DNA from: Bifidobacterium scaligerum
GTDB taxonomy: Bacteria; Actinomycetota; Actinomycetes; Actinomycetales; Bifidobacteriaceae
DNA: 64,000 bases
Direction of reading: 5' to 3'
Assembly (NCBI RefSeq): GCF_002802865.1
Contig: NZ_PGLQ01000008.1
Location: 28,286 to 92,285 of the forward strand
Shown here one piece after another: positions 26,258 to 34,254 of the stretch (its first letter is position 1; every line of letters starts with the position of its first letter). A program made the position numbers and the translations under genes. A model generated the notes under the pieces. That model was not told where the DNA came from. It searched no databases and saw only the letters and a list, made by a program, of their open reading frames with translations.

Positions 26258-26656
26258 ATGGGCCGCGGACGTCAGAAAGCCAAGCAGCAGAAAATAGCCC
26301 GTAAGCTTAAGTATCTGACTACCGATACCGATTATGATGAGCTGGCCAAAGAGCTGAGTGAGCAGGAGCCTGGGGAGGGTTCTCCTGATCCGTTTGCCGA
26401 TATCGAAGCCAAGTATGCCCACGATGCGGACGCCGAATCTGAGATTTCTGATGAGGTTGCCGCTGGTGCGCAGCCGACCGCTTCCACGCCAGCCGATGAT
26501 GATCTTGATGAGTACGCCAAGTGGGCCGCCGAGGCTGCCGCGAAGGCAACCAGTGGCGAGTTTCCGAAGACTGCGGCTAAGCCGGCTGCACCGCATAAGC
26601 CGATTCCGATGCCGAAGCCGCGCCCGATTCCGAGCGCACTCAAGCCGAAGCAGTGA
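26258..26656 (+). CDS. DUF3073 family protein
   Basis: 132-aa hydrophilic protein beginning MGRGRQKAKQQKIARKLKY, the hallmark of the actinobacterial DUF3073 family. A DDLDEYAKWAAEAAAK segment (about residues 80-96) and a Pro-rich basic tail follow. No membrane segment. The start at 26258 is preferred over a longer frame from 26174, because the family begins with MGRGR and AGGGGG lies 4 nt upstream. Function in the family is unknown; the basic N-terminus suggests nucleic-acid binding, but this is speculation. Confidence 0.85.
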   Translation: MGRGRQKAKQQKIARKLKYLTTDTDYDELAKELSEQEPGEGSPDPFADIEAKYAHDADAESEISDEVAAGAQPTASTPADDDLDEYAKWAAEAAAKATSGEFPKTAAKPAAPHKPIPMPKPRPIPSALKPKQ

Positions 26657-26833
26657 TCGGTTCGTTGTACGAGCCGATTGATGCCGACTGATATCGGGTT
26701 TCAATCTTTTCCAAGCGTCCGCCTCGCCGCGGGCGCTTTTGTTTTGCGCTCGCAGTGGCGCGGACCGGTGCGTGGGCGGCGAGCCGAGCGGAAGAGCAAA
26801 ACCGTGGGGTGCGCATCGCCCGCCGGAGCCAGA

Positions 26834-27310
26834 TCAGACCAGCGGCAACAGATCGCTCAGGTCGTCACGTTCGCCGACGGCCGTGATATGCCCGGCTCCC
26901 TTTTCCTGCGCCCAAGTCGTGATGCCCGCCGCCAGACGCAACCACACGTCCGGGTCGAGTTCGATAACGTCCGGCGGGGTGAGATTATGCGGGTCCGACT
27001 CCGGCCCGTCGAGAATCTTGATTGCGCCCCAAGGTGCCACGCGCACCTCCACGCCGGGGCCGGGCGCGCGTCGTTCTAGGAGAAACAGCGAATACCGCAC
27101 CGCCATCGCCCATATGTTGCGAGGCAGCGCCGGGCTGACGGACAGCGCCAGGTCGGGTGCTGCCGTAGTCCCATGGTTGTCCGCTGACTCTAATGATCCC
27201 ATTGATTCCGCCGACACCAACGATTCGTGCGCTGCGTGGCACCACTGTGCAAAGGCCGCTTGCCCGCGGGCCAGATCTTTTTCGAGAATGACTGCCATGC
27301 GCTCCATCAT
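26834..27310 (-). CDS. SCP-like (sterol carrier) family protein
   Basis: 158-aa cytoplasmic protein. The segment PGVEVRVAPWGAIKILDGPESDPHNLTPPDVIELDPDVWLRLAAGITTWAQ followed by ITAVGERDDLSDLLPLV matches the actinobacterial sterol-carrier-like family, in which an acidic xDPxxWxRLA stretch and an ASGERxDLS-type end are conserved. Ligand and role are unknown in bacteria. Start uncertain among ATG 27310, 27307 and 27298. No partner gene: it converges with the DUF3073 gene and diverges from glgP. Confidence 0.75.
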   Translation of the reverse strand: MMERMAVILEKDLARGQAAFAQWCHAAHESLVSAESMGSLESADNHGTTAAPDLALSVSPALPRNIWAMAVRYSLFLLERRAPGPGVEVRVAPWGAIKILDGPESDPHNLTPPDVIELDPDVWLRLAAGITTWAQEKGAGHITAVGERDDLSDLLPLV

Positions 27311-27648
27311 CGCATCGTGTCCGGTCAGCGGGTGCTTGGCGGGCGATTGGCCGGTGGCGGTGGCTGATAGATGATTGGATGAGGTGGCTTCCGGCCAGCG
27401 GATTCACTGGGAAAACACTTTCGGACCGGCATTCTCACGTAGCTATGAGCAACTCTATGACCAAACGATGAAAACGATGACATGCGGCGGGATGCGTAAG
27501 CGATGGAGCCGTGCTACTCTACCAATGAGAACGTATGCATGAGACTTCACGTCAAAGCTGTTACGGAGTGTTCATGTGTGCGTCCATGTGGCGATACCTA
27601 TCTCGCGGCATAATGGAATCGGGCAATTATCCCGGAAGGAAAGTCAGA
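27311..27648. other. glgP upstream region
   Basis: 338-bp gap containing the glgP promoter. An in-frame upstream ATG exists at 27535, but the peptide it would add looks random and lacks an SD. No regulatory motif recognised. Confidence 0.4.
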
Positions 27649-30093
27649 ATGACCGAAATCACCGCACCTAAGTCTCCCGTCACGGCGGATCAATTCGCCG
27701 ACGAGATTCGCGAGCAACTCAAGTACACTCAGAACGTCACTCCTGAGCAGGCCACCGCAGCCGACGTGTACGTCGCTGCCTCCAAGGCCGTGCGTAACCA
27801 CCTCGCGGACGCTTGGTTCAAGACCCAGGCTGACACCGTCAACGGCAACACCAAGGCCGTGGGCTACTTCTCCGCAGAGTTCCTGATGGGCAAGCAGCTG
27901 GAGAACGCTCTGCTCAACGCCGGCCTGACCGACCAGTTCGACAGTGCCGTTGAAGCCCTGGGCTTCCAGCCGAAAGATATCATCGACGCCGAATACGAAC
28001 CGGGCCTCGGCAACGGTGGCCTCGGTCGTCTCGCCGCCTGCTTCATCGACTCCCTCGCCTCTCTGGGCGTTCCGGCTTTCGGCTACGGCATCCAGTACAA
28101 GTACGGCATCTTCAAGCAGACCTTCGATGAGAACGGCAAGCAGGTCGAAACCCCGGATTACTGGCTGAACAACGAAGAGCCGTGGGGCCACATCGATTAC
28201 AACCGTGACCAGAAGGTCTCCTTCGGCGGCGAAGTCGTCGAGGAGAACGGCAAGAAGGTGTGGAAGCCGGCTTGGTCCGTGCGCGCCGTGCCGGTTGATT
28301 ACCTGGTGCCGGGCTACAAGTCCCAGCGTGTGAACACCCTGCGTCTGTGGACCGCCAAGAGCTACGACGAGTTCGATCTGCTCGCTTTTAACCGCTCCGA
28401 GTACATGGACGCCGTCAAGCCGCAGGTCAAGGCCGAGAACATCTCCAAGATCCTCTACCCGGAAGATTCCACCAAGGTCGGCAAGGAACTGCGTCTTGAG
28501 CAGCAGTACTTCTTCGTGTCCGCCTCCCTGCATGACGCCATCCGCGTCTTCTACCCGGGCCAGGACAAGCCGGACCTGACCACCTTCCCGAACAAGATCA
28601 CCTTCCAGCTCAACGACACCCACCCGGTGATCGGCATCCCGGAGCTCATGCGCATCCTCATCGATGAGTACGACTACGACTGGGATACCGCTTGGGACAT
28701 CACCGTCAAGACCTTCAACTACACCTGCCACACCCTGCTGCCTGAGGCACTGGAAGTCTGGCCGGCCAGCCTGATCGGCGAACTGCTGCCGCGTCACCTT
28801 GAGATCATCGAGAAGATCAACGAGCAGTTCGAGGACGAGCTCAAGGGCAAGGGCGTCGCCGACGAGACCATCGAGCGCATGCGCATCTACACCGGCGACT
28901 CCGTCCGCATGGCCTACCTGGCCACGTACGGCGGCTCCCACGTCAACGGCGTGGCTGCCCTGCACTCCCAGCTCCTCAAGGACATGACCCTGAAGGACTT
29001 CTCCGACGTCTACCCGGCCAAGTTCACCAACGTGACCAACGGTGTGACCCCGCGTCGTTTCGTCAAGCTCGCCAACCCGGGCCTGTCCGACCTCATCACC
29101 GAGGGTCTCGGCACCGACAAGTGGCTCTCCGACCTCGAACTGCTTGAGGGCCTGGCGCCGCTGGCCAAGGATGACGAGTTCGTCAAGAAGTTCGCCGCCG
29201 TCAAGGCCGCCAACAAGCACGCGTTCGTCGGCTTCGCCAAGGACCACTACGGCCTCGACATCGACGAGAACACCATGTTCAACACCATGGTCAAGCGTCT
29301 GCACGAGTACAAGCGCCAGAGCCTGAAGATCCTGGCCGTCATCTCCAAGTACGCCGCCATCAAGAACGGCACCGTTTCCGCCGACGACATCCTGCCGCGC
29401 ACCGTGTTCTTCGGCGCCAAGGCCGCTCCTGGCTACTACCTGGCCAAGATGACCATCCAGCTGATCAACAACGTCTCCAAGGTCGTCAACAACGACCCGG
29501 ACGTCAAGGGCAAGCTGGCTGTCCACATGCTGCCGAACTACAACATCGAGATGGCTCAGAACCTGATTCCGGCCACCGAGCTCGACGAGCAGATCTCTCA
29601 GGCCGGCAAGGAAGCCTCCGGTACCGGCAACATGAAGTTCGCTTTGAACGGTGCTCTGACTGTTGGCACCCTCGATGGCGCCAACGTTGAGATTCGTGAG
29701 CGCGTCGGTGCCGAGAACTTCTTCCTCTTCGGTATGACCGTGGACGAGGTCGAGAAGCTCTACGCCGACGGTTACGATCCGGCCAAGTACTACGAGGCTG
29801 ATCCTCGCCTGAAGCAGGCCATCGATCTGGTGGCCAACGGCACCTTCTCCAACGGTGACCGCAACGCTTACGCTCCGCTCGTGGCCGATTGGCTGACCAA
29901 GGATTGGTTCATGACCCTGGCCGACTTCTCCGCCTACGCCGACATTCAGGCCGAGATCGAGAAGCTCTACCGCGATCCGCTTGAGTGGAACCGCAAGGCC
30001 CTGCTCAACGTGGCCAACTCCGGCTTCTTCAGCTCCGATCGCTCTATTGAGGATTATTTGGAACGTATCTGGCACACTGGTCCGCTGGCCTGA
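27649..30093 (+). CDS. glgP: glycogen/maltodextrin phosphorylase
   Basis: 814-aa PLP enzyme (GT35) releasing glucose-1-phosphate from alpha-1,4-glucans in the cytosol. The PLP lysine is K663 in GTGNMKFALNGALTVGTLDGANVE, the family signature. N-terminal SAEFLMGKQLENALLN and EPGLGNGGLGRLAACF are also characteristic. The start at 27649 (MTEITAPK) follows AAGGA by 8 nt. Very biased, C-ending codon use suggests high expression. The last residues IWHTGPLA are followed by DNA in which this 3' end sequence recurs four more times (30200-30752). Confidence 0.96.
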   Translation: MTEITAPKSPVTADQFADEIREQLKYTQNVTPEQATAADVYVAASKAVRNHLADAWFKTQADTVNGNTKAVGYFSAEFLMGKQLENALLNAGLTDQFDSAVEALGFQPKDIIDAEYEPGLGNGGLGRLAACFIDSLASLGVPAFGYGIQYKYGIFKQTFDENGKQVETPDYWLNNEEPWGHIDYNRDQKVSFGGEVVEENGKKVWKPAWSVRAVPVDYLVPGYKSQRVNTLRLWTAKSYDEFDLLAFNRSEYMDAVKPQVKAENISKILYPEDSTKVGKELRLEQQYFFVSASLHDAIRVFYPGQDKPDLTTFPNKITFQLNDTHPVIGIPELMRILIDEYDYDWDTAWDITVKTFNYTCHTLLPEALEVWPASLIGELLPRHLEIIEKINEQFEDELKGKGVADETIERMRIYTGDSVRMAYLATYGGSHVNGVAALHSQLLKDMTLKDFSDVYPAKFTNVTNGVTPRRFVKLANPGLSDLITEGLGTDKWLSDLELLEGLAPLAKDDEFVKKFAAVKAANKHAFVGFAKDHYGLDIDENTMFNTMVKRLHEYKRQSLKILAVISKYAAIKNGTVSADDILPRTVFFGAKAAPGYYLAKMTIQLINNVSKVVNNDPDVKGKLAVHMLPNYNIEMAQNLIPATELDEQISQAGKEASGTGNMKFALNGALTVGTLDGANVEIRERVGAENFFLFGMTVDEVEKLYADGYDPAKYYEADPRLKQAIDLVANGTFSNGDRNAYAPLVADWLTKDWFMTLADFSAYADIQAEIEKLYRDPLEWNRKALLNVANSGFFSSDRSIEDYLERIWHTGPLA

Positions 30094-30300
30094 CGGCTCG
30101 GAACCAGTACGCCGGATACGTGCTGGTTCCTACCTCGCGACTGTCGTCGCTCGGCGGTCGCCTATGGGGAGCCCCACTGGGCTCCCCGCTTGACGGCTCC
30201 GCACTCTGGCACACCGGTCCTCTGGCCTGACGGCCATAGTCCGGGCCTCCCAGCTGCGAGGCTGTATTCCTGCCTCGCGGCATAGTCGCTCGGCGTCGCC

Positions 30301-30330
30301 GGGAACAGTCCACTGGACTGTTCCCTTTTT
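30301..30330 (+). terminator. strong intrinsic terminator, first copy
   Basis: Perfect 11-bp stem (30301-30311 with 30315-30325), 3-nt loop, then TTTTT. Likely the main glgP terminator. Confidence 0.85.
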
Positions 30331-30680
30331 CGTCTCCGCACACTGGCACACTGGCCCGCCCGCCGACTGACGAAGTGTCCGCGGCGTTGCTCCTCGGTCG
30401 ACATACCTTCGTACGCCTTCCCTCGGTGCGCCTTGCGGACACACACGTCAGCCGACTCGCTCTGCTCGCCTGACGGCTCGGAACCAGTACGCCAGATACG
30501 TGCTGGTTCCTACCTCGCGACTGTCGTCGCTCGGCGTCGCCTACGGGGAGCCCACTGGGCTCCCCGCTTGACGGCTCCGCGTATCTGGGAGACCGGCCCT
30601 CTGGCCTGACGGCCATAGTCCGGGCCTCCCAGCTGCGAGGCTGTATTCCTGCTTCGCGGCATAGCCGCTCGGCGTCGCAG

Positions 30681-30710
30681 GGGAACAGTCCACTGGACTG
30701 TTCCCTTTTT
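30681..30710 (+). terminator. strong intrinsic terminator, second copy
   Basis: Same hairpin and T run as at 30301-30330, produced by the duplication. Confidence 0.8.
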
Positions 30711-30763
30711 CGTCTCCGCACACTGGCACACTGGCCCGCTCGCCGACTGACGGAGTGTCCGCG

Positions 30764-30874
30764 GCGTACGTTTTTCCAGAGTAATAATGATGTCATCTGT
30801 AGGAACGTACGCTCAGTGACTGTCAGCGTACGTTCCTCCAGAAAAGAGCGGATCTTCTCTGGAAAAACGTACGC
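30764..30874. repeat. nested inverted repeat
   Basis: Outer arms 30764-30781 and 30857-30874 are an 18-bp perfect inverted repeat. Inner arms 30801-30813 and 30825-30837 are a 13-bp perfect inverted repeat with an 11-nt loop. All four arms contain CGTACGTT-type sequence, so one unit occurs in alternating orientation. Confidence 0.9.
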
Positions 30875-30926
30875 TGGGGCGGCCGGGCGGATAGTCTGCT
30901 CGCTGATCGATGTCTTGGAACGCAGA

Positions 30927-31011
30927 TGAAGGGGTGGGGAGTGCGTATTCCGACTGTAAGCTTGGTCAAACGGCCTTGAGTGTGTCGGGATACGCACTTC
31001 CCACCCCTTCA
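30927..31011. repeat. 28-bp inverted repeat
   Basis: Arms 30927-30954 and 30984-31011 are complementary at 26 of 28 positions, with a 29-bp loop. No adjacent T run and no gene. Confidence 0.9.
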
Positions 31012-31258
31012 GCGTCAACTTCAGTGTTGATAATGCCAAGCAGTGCCGGAGAGATGCCTCTGCTCGATAGTCTGCCTGATAAATCAGCCAGTCCGAAATG
31101 AATCGTTCTGATAATCAACCGGCTCGGTAACCAAATCGAATCGGCCAGTAATCAATCGACCTGGGAATCGGTCCGGTAATCGGCCCAGATAACCGTTCTA
31201 CCGAAAGTCTCGCAGAACGGGCGGTTGAAATCGTTGCCGCAGAACAGACGCAGAACAT
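31012..31258. other. intergenic tail of the post-glgP repeat region
   Basis: No gene, repeat or regulatory site seen apart from short CGGTAAnC-like recurrences near 31120-31190. Confidence 0.35.
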
Positions 31259-31299
31259 ACGAAAGCCCCCGCAACCACATCGGCTGCGAGGGCTTTCGT
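31259..31299 (-). terminator. terminator for the small membrane protein gene
   Basis: Long hairpin (ACGAAAGCCC against GGGCTTTCGT, with a GC inner stem) 16 bp past the stop of the minus-strand gene. Confidence 0.75.
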
Positions 31300-31314
31300 A
31301 ATAACAGCTGGAAA

Positions 31315-31545
31315 TCAGGCCTCGGCGGGGGCGGCTTCGGGCTCCTCCTCGCTGCCCGCAGCTTCCTTCTCAGCGGCCTTGTTCAGCCCCAAATCCACCG
31401 GCGAAGAGCTGTTCTCCCACGGCTCCTCCCACGGATCGTAATCCGGGTTCTGCTGCTTGTAGATGTACAGACCCACCACTGCGGCAAGTAGTGCACCGAA
31501 CAGTAGCGCGAAGAACTTCCAACCGTTAGAAGACTTGTTCTCCAT
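31315..31545 (-). CDS. small single-pass membrane protein
   Basis: 76-aa protein, MENKSSNGWKFFALLFGALLAAVVGLYIYKQQ then a Glu/Ala/Pro-rich tail. One transmembrane helix spans about residues 9-28. The acidic tail follows Lys-Gln, so it probably faces the cytoplasm. The start at 31545 has AAAGGAG 5 nt upstream; a longer frame to 31587 is less likely. Function unknown; conserved small membrane proteins of this kind occur across bifidobacteria (from memory). Confidence 0.7.
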   Translation of the reverse strand: MENKSSNGWKFFALLFGALLAAVVGLYIYKQQNPDYDPWEEPWENSSSPVDLGLNKAAEKEAAGSEEEPEAAPAEA

Positions 31546-31587
31546 GACGGCTCCTTTCCCTGGGGATCGTCTGGTCGGTTTGCCCAT

Positions 31588-32022
31588 TCAGACCGACTCT
31601 GCTCCCTATTTTAGGCCGGTGATTGTGTTGATTGGGTGGAATGACATGCCCCGGCGATTTATCGGCGTAGCCGGAGTGCCAAGCAGTGGCAGTGCTTCTT
31701 CCGCACATGGGCAGGCTTCGCGGTTGTTCGGGCAGCGTTTGGCACGAATCCGCCGCGCGTGGGCACCCTAGCGGCGGGTGCCGGCCAAGAAATGGCAGGG
31801 AAACGCCAGATACGCTTGTAAGCGGTGGCTGATTGCCTCTTCTTGGCTAGACGCCGACGCTGCATGGCCCTCTCTGGTGTTTTCCGACCAATGTTTGGCA
31901 AGTACCCGTCGCCAAGCACGTCCTTGTGCCTGAATGCCTGAATGTTCGAACGCCCGACTGCCCGAATGCCCGAATGAGAGCCTCAGGAATTTGGCGTTCG
32001 CGGTATTCGATACAGTGGACCC
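31588..32022. other. rhomboid upstream region
   Basis: 435-bp gap with the 8-bp repeats at 31927-31974 and presumably the rhomboid promoter. Nothing else recognised. Confidence 0.4.
31927..31974. repeat. 8-bp tandem repeat, six units
   Basis: TGCCTGAA, TGCCTGAA, TGTTCGAA, CGCCCGAC, TGCCCGAA, TGCCCGAA in direct succession, about 50 bp before the rhomboid start. Confidence 0.85.
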
Positions 32023-32760
32023 ATGCGTATGCCTACCAAACAGCAGATTCGGTATCAATGGGAACGTGGCGGCCCGGTAATCACGTGGGCGCTTATCGTG
32101 GCCTGTACAGCGGTGTGGCTGGTGGAGGTATTGGCCGGATTCATCTCCCCGGCATTGCAGCAGTGGTTGATCGTGCGTGGCATGGCGGCCCCTGCCACGA
32201 TGATTGTGGAACCATGGACCATAGTCACGTCGATGTTCCTGCATGCGCCGAACTCCATCCTGCACATCCTGTTCAATATGATCGCCTTGTATTCGGTGGG
32301 ACCGATGCTGGAGCGGATGATGGGGCATTGGCGGTTCCTTGGCCTGTACATGATCTCCGGCCTAGGAGGTTCGCTCGGTCTGATGGTCTGGGCGCTGCTG
32401 GCACCCGGCGGGCAAGGCTGGGCCTCGGCCGCCTACGGTGCGTCCGGCGCGTTATTCGGCTTGTTTGCGGCGTTGCTGGTGGTCTACCGCCGCATTGGAG
32501 CTGATATTCGCTCGATGCTGGTGTGGATGGCGGTGAACTTCGCATTGCCGTTCGTGGTCGGTGGCGTGGCCTGGCAGGCGCATGTCGGTGGATTTGTGGT
32601 CGGTGGACTGTTGACTTGGCTGTTGGTGGCAGGACTCAAGCCGTGGCGCGGCAAAAGCTTGGTCTGGCGTATGCAGGTGTATGGATGGTCCGTGGTGGTG
32701 CTTGTGGTGGCATTGATGCTGCTGTGCAATACCGCCAATCCGTACGGTTGGCTTCACTGA
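32023..32760 (+). CDS. rhomboid-family intramembrane serine protease
   Basis: 245-aa membrane protease that cleaves substrates inside the bilayer. The catalytic Ser141 is in YGASGALFG and His187 in WQAHVGGF, with the supporting Asn in HILFN. Six or seven hydrophobic helices are visible. In other actinobacteria a rhomboid gene also sits near the crgA/pknB block, so the location is ancestral rather than acquired. ATG 32023 has no SD and a -10-like TATTCGATAC lies just before it, so a leaderless mRNA is possible; ATG 32029 is the alternative. Substrates unknown. Confidence 0.9.
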   Translation: MRMPTKQQIRYQWERGGPVITWALIVACTAVWLVEVLAGFISPALQQWLIVRGMAAPATMIVEPWTIVTSMFLHAPNSILHILFNMIALYSVGPMLERMMGHWRFLGLYMISGLGGSLGLMVWALLAPGGQGWASAAYGASGALFGLFAALLVVYRRIGADIRSMLVWMAVNFALPFVVGGVAWQAHVGGFVVGGLLTWLLVAGLKPWRGKSLVWRMQVYGWSVVVLVVALMLLCNTANPYGWLH

Positions 32761-32841
32761 TTAATTCGTTGGTGATTGGTACCTACAGCGCGGCTCGCGC
32801 ACATCGGACCGCTGTGTGACGGCATTTGACGTTGGGCTGAG

Positions 32842-33260
32842 TTGTGCACATTGAGTTGTGCACATTGATGAATGGCTCGATACCGCCGATTGTGCGTAAG
32901 GGTTGTGCACAGTTGTGCACAAGAGTGGATAAGTTTGTGGATAACTCCGGTGGGTGTGCATTGTCTGAGGGGATGACGGTGCATAACTGTGGACAGTGAT
33001 TGCCGGGTATTATGTGGATAACTCCATTATCAAAACGTCTATCCACCAAATCCTCAGTGTCTGAAACCGGTATCTTCGGTGTTATGCACCGCTTATTCAC
33101 AGAAAAAGAGACGTTATCCACCACTTATCCACTAGTTATCCACACGGTTTTCCACATTCGGTGGATAAGTTGACGCTAAACCACATTTGTGTAATTCATC
33201 CACATCGAGTGGATAAGTCTGTGGATAACTCGTGGATAACACGTGGACAACTGTGGGTAA
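32842..33260. promoter_or_regulatory. oriC: DnaA-box cluster, candidate replication origin
   Basis: Four perfect TTATCCACA boxes (either strand) at 32936-32944, 33013-33021, 33136-33144 and 33220-33228. At least ten more differ by one base, e.g. 32924-32932, 33093-33101, 33114-33122, 33125-33133, 33148-33156, 33160-33168, 33196-33204, 33208-33216, 33231-33239 and 33252-33260. Four TTGTGCACA variants lead in at 32842-32921. The cluster occupies a gene-free gap beside the crgA/pknB block. dnaA itself is not in the window and no long AT-rich unwinding tract is obvious, so oriC is a candidate call only. Confidence 0.65.
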
Positions 33261-33483
33261 CTCCATCAACCCACATGAAGATGCGAATAATTCCACGCGA
33301 TTGCGCATGATACAGTGTGCAATCCCGGTCATGCTTCAAGAAGCGGTCCGTACGGTGCCAGTCCCTCTGCGCGTTCCCCATCCGTGCGTCACGTCGTTGT
33401 GCATGCGAAGGAGACGACTTTTGATGGGTCAAAGTTCCTATAGCCCTATGGTACCTATGGTCCCTATAGTCCCGGAGGCATTA

Positions 33484-33519
33484 AAAAACCGGTCCCGTGT
33501 GAACGGAAACCGGTTTTTC
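33484..33519. terminator. bidirectional terminator
   Basis: AAAAACCGGT / ACCGGTTTTT arms with an inner CCGT/ACGG stem; T runs follow on both strands. On the minus strand it could end crgA transcription, about 160 bp past its stop. Confidence 0.7.
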
Positions 33520-33620
33520 GTCGTGTGTCAGTGGCCTTATCGGAAGTGGCCGTATGTAGGTGTTTGTGCAGCTACTATGCGCAGTCGCCGAATGCCGTCG
33601 AGGTATACGTGGCGACCATA

Positions 33621-33652
33621 CACAGTCGCACAGTCGCACAGTCGCACAGTCG
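33621..33652. repeat. 8-bp tandem repeat CACAGTCG x4
   Basis: Four perfect consecutive copies just beyond the crgA stop codon. Confidence 0.9.
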
Positions 33653-33675
33653 AGCGCTGGAAACCCAGCGCGGCC

Positions 33676-34155
33676 TCAGCGCCACCCCATCGTCATCAGG
33701 AAGCCCACCATAATCAGCGCAAAGCCGATGGCGAGATTCCAGGCGCCGATGTTCGGAATCGGCCATGAGCCGGTCGGGGAGAGGTAGTACACCACGCACC
33801 AGATCAGACCGACGATCATGAATGCGCAGAACACCGGCACGAACCAACGCGGGTTGGACTTGGTGCCCTTGATGGTCTCTTCAACGCGCTTGGTGTTTTC
33901 GGCCTGACGGTTCATCATGCGCTGCATCTGCGGGGTGAGTGTGGCCTTATCGGCAGTGGCGTTCAGCACCGCCTGTACCTGCTCCATATCCACGCCGTAA
34001 GTCTCGTCCTCATCCTCGCTCGCGTCGGACTTACCGGACTCAGCAGATTCAGCGACGTCCTTGGCGTCCTCTGCGGCCGTTTCCTCGGCCTTGACCTCGT
34101 TCTGCCAATCCTTCTGGTCGTTCGAGTCGGTTTCGTGCAGCTCTTCGTCAGCCAT
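33676..34155 (-). CDS. crgA: CrgA-type cell division protein
   Basis: About 159-aa membrane protein. A long acidic N-terminal part (about 1-95) precedes the conserved CrgA core: SNPRWFVPVFCAFMIVGLIWCVVYYL (helix 1), WNLAIGFALIMVGFLMTMGWR (helix 2, ending at the C-terminus). CrgA recruits or tempers FtsZ-ring and penicillin-binding proteins in actinobacteria. Start: ATG 34155 (MADEELHE) has GGAG 9 nt upstream; ATG 34161 and 34170 are alternatives. The acidic extension is longer than in compact CrgA homologues. Confidence 0.9.
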   Translation of the reverse strand: MADEELHETDSNDQKDWQNEVKAEETAAEDAKDVAESAESGKSDASEDEDETYGVDMEQVQAVLNATADKATLTPQMQRMMNRQAENTKRVEETIKGTKSNPRWFVPVFCAFMIVGLIWCVVYYLSPTGSWPIPNIGAWNLAIGFALIMVGFLMTMGWR

Positions 34156-34254
34156 CAGCATAGTCTCCATTCAATAGGCTAAAAGTCATAATAGTGGCTA
34201 GACTCGAAAGCAGCGACCACAGTCGGCAAAATGACGGGAAATGGCAGGAAATTC

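Larger units (their letters stand above)
30091..30766. repeat. 380-bp-period duplication of hairpin-rich DNA after glgP
   Basis: The block 30091-30386 is repeated at 30471-30766 with few differences; 84 bp between them are unique. Each block holds three hairpins (first copy: 30100-30130, 30166-30187, 30301-30325). A 30-35-bp segment like the glgP 3' end (CTGGCACACTGG...TGACGG) recurs near 30200, 30337, 30578 and 30717. No coding function supported. Confidence 0.9.

Noticed and set aside
30044..31039. 331-codon minus-strand frame across the glgP repeat region
   Set aside because: It is composed of the duplicated hairpin DNA, starts inside an inverted repeat and has no SD or domain.
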